Shown in pieces: positions 4,188 through 5,297 of a stretch of DNA of 5,297 bases. The notes under the pieces were generated by a model. It was not told the DNA's origin and searched no databases. It saw nothing but the letters and a program-made list of their open reading frames with translations. Origin of the DNA: Haloarculaceae archaeon (GTDB taxonomy: Archaea; Halobacteriota; Halobacteria; Halobacteriales; Haloarculaceae); NCBI GenBank assembly GCA_018609945.1, contig JAHENO010000071.1, forward strand, positions 1-5,297, written 5' to 3'. The first letter of the stretch is position 1. The number at the start of each line of letters is the position of its first letter. A program made the translations under genes and the position numbers.

Positions 4188-5297
4188 TCAGTCTTCGTGC
4201 AGGTGGCAGGCCGCGCGCTCGCCCGTCGGGGGCGTGGTCTCGCAGACGCTCTCGTAGCGGTCCCGGAGCAGTTCGACCCCCTCGGCCTCGCGACCCTCGG
4301 CGATTGCCACGAGCGCGTCCCGGACGTACGCCGCGTGGTCGGCCGGCAATTCCCGGCCCACCGTGCGGTCGTACAGCTGTTCGGCCACCGCCTCCGGGTC
4401 CGCCGGCTCCGCGTCCGTCCCGAGTTCGGTCCGGACCTGTTCGAGGGGGAGGGTCCCGTTCTCGGCGCGCCCGCGCAGGTCCATCACCGCACGGAACGCC
4501 GGCTGTGAGAGGTCACAGGTCTCCGGCGGGATGACGTCGGGACACCGCGTGCGAAACCGGCAGCCAGAGGGTGGGTCACGCGGCGAGGGAACGTCCCCGG
4601 ACAGCGGCTCGACCTCGCGGTCGCGCTCCGTCGTGTCCACCCGGGGGACACTCTCCAGCAGCGCCCGCGTGTACGGGTGGCGGGGGTTCTCGAAGAGGTC
4701 CCCTGCGGGCGCCACCTCCACGAGTTCGCCGAGGTACATCACCGCGACCCGGTCGCAGATGTGCCGGATGACGCTCAGGTCGTGGCTGATGAACAGGTAT
4801 GTCAGCCCCATCTCCGCCTGGAGGTCCGCGAGCAGGTTCAGGATCTGTGCCTGGACGCTGACGTCCAGGGCGCTGGTGGGCTCGTCGAGCACGACGAACT
4901 CCGGTTCCAGGACGAGCGCGCGGGCGATGGCGACGCGCTGGCGCTGCCCGCCGGAGAACTCGTGGGGATAGCGGTCGAACTGGTCGGCCGACAGCCCCAC
5001 CCGCTCGAGCAACTCCCGGACGCGCTCGCGGCGCTCGGCCGGCGTCCCCACGTCGTGGACGTCCAGTGGCTGTTTGACCGTCGCCCCGACGGTCTTCCGC
5101 GGGTCGAGGCTCGAAAAGGGGTCCTGGAAGACGACGGCGGCCTCGCGGCGAAACTCCGCGAGGTCCCCACCGGAGAGTTCGTAGACGGACTCCCCGCGAA
5201 ACCGGACGTCCCCGTCGGTGGGCTCTTCGAGCGCCAGGACCGTCTTGCCGGCCGTCGACTTCCCGCAACCGGACTCCCCGACCAGTCCCAGCGTCTC
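4188..5297 (-). CDS. Opp/Dpp-type ABC transporter ATP-binding protein (F-type subunit), N-terminus off the right edge
   Basis: This is one of the two ATPases of an oligopeptide/dipeptide-type importer; it hydrolyses ATP on the cytosolic face to drive uptake. 369 residues are visible. In window numbering: Walker A GESGCGKST (7-15), Q-loop FQDPFSSLDP (57-66), signature SGGQRQR (115-121), Walker B with VVLDEPTSALD (135-145) and H-loop His172 in ISHDLSVI. FSSLDP and SGGQRQR favour the OppF/DppF subunit over OppD/DppD. The oligopeptide-transporter C-terminal region follows: RHPYTRALL (about 206-214), then Cys246, Cys252 and Cys261, an Ala/Glu-rich stretch of about 85 residues, and finally Cys352 and Cys364 before the end. 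About 40 N-terminal residues are missing and the frame is open at the edge; the in-frame GTG at 5051 is internal because Walker A lies upstream of it. Permease, binding-protein and D-type ATPase genes are expected to the right. Substrate cannot be read from the ATPase. Confidence 0.95.
   Translation of the reverse strand, partial: ETLGLVGESGCGKSTAGKTVLALEEPTDGDVRFRGESVYELSGGDLAEFRREAAVVFQDPFSSLDPRKTVGATVKQPLDVHDVGTPAERRERVRELLERVGLSADQFDRYPHEFSGGQRQRVAIARALVLEPEFVVLDEPTSALDVSVQAQILNLLADLQAEMGLTYLFISHDLSVIRHICDRVAVMYLGELVEVAPAGDLFENPRHPYTRALLESVPRVDTTERDREVEPLSGDVPSPRDPPSGCRFRTRCPDVIPPETCDLSQPAFRAVMDLRGRAENGTLPLEQVRTELGTDAEPADPEAVAEQLYDRTVGRELPADHAAYVRDALVAIAEGREAEGVELLRDRYESVCETTPPTGERAACHLHED

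Noticed and set aside
4363..4971. Plus-strand open frame of 202 codons opposite the ABC ATPase
   Set aside because: Ser/Arg-rich antisense shadow of a gene with complete ATPase motifs.
4188..5051. Start of the ABC ATPase at the GTG at 5051
   Set aside because: Walker A and the Q-loop are encoded in the same frame upstream of it, so 5051 is internal and the true start is beyond the window.
1..5297. CRISPR array, tRNA, insertion sequence or prophage remnant
   Set aside because: No regularly spaced repeats, cloverleaf, transposase, integrase or terminal inverted repeats were seen; codon and base use look even along the window.

Overview
The window looks like chromosomal DNA from a haloarchaeon (class Halobacteria). 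It is very GC-rich, its proteins are rich in Asp and Glu, and most genes lack a Shine-Dalgarno sequence. Instead they carry an AT-rich element about 25-30 bp upstream of the ATG, the usual arrangement for leaderless haloarchaeal transcripts. Protein content (archaeal Nob1, a short PRC-barrel protein, an archaeal-length PGI-family isomerase) agrees. The resemblance is to Haloarcula-type genomes, but that is an impression and not a computed placement.

Layout, left to right. Two minus-strand genes come first: a tandem zinc-ribbon protein that runs off the left edge (227 to 1) and a small multi-pass membrane protein (846 to 295). An 82-bp divergent gap separates them from the plus-strand gene pgi (929-2224), encoding glucose-6-phosphate isomerase. 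A CPBP-family intramembrane metalloprotease homologue follows on the same strand (2291-3109). A 49-residue ribbon-helix-helix protein comes next (3182-3331), too short for routine gene calling but with its own TATA box and a repeat-bearing candidate operator. It converges on a minus-strand pair: nob1 (3817 to 3359), 4 bp downstream of a PRC-barrel gene (4064 to 3822) that has the clearest promoter in the window. The last gene, also minus strand, encodes an Opp/Dpp-type ABC transporter ATPase (4188 to beyond 5297) whose N-terminus is off the right edge.

The genes do not form one pathway. pgi is central sugar metabolism and gluconeogenesis. nob1 is 16S rRNA 3'-end maturation, probably co-transcribed with the PRC-barrel gene, whose closest functional precedent is the haloarchaeal CdpB cell-division proteins. 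The ABC ATPase would power peptide or related solute uptake, with its partner genes presumably to the right. I see no CRISPR array, tRNA, rRNA, insertion sequence, integrase or phage gene, and no gene-free stretch longer than 300 bases.

I do not see a clear undescribed multi-gene system. The observations most worth pursuing are the candidate operator of the 49-residue ribbon-helix-helix protein, the roughly 85-residue insertion that splits the C-terminal cysteine motif of the ABC ATPase, the inverted repeats on both sides of the CPBP gene, and the PRC-barrel/nob1 pairing.
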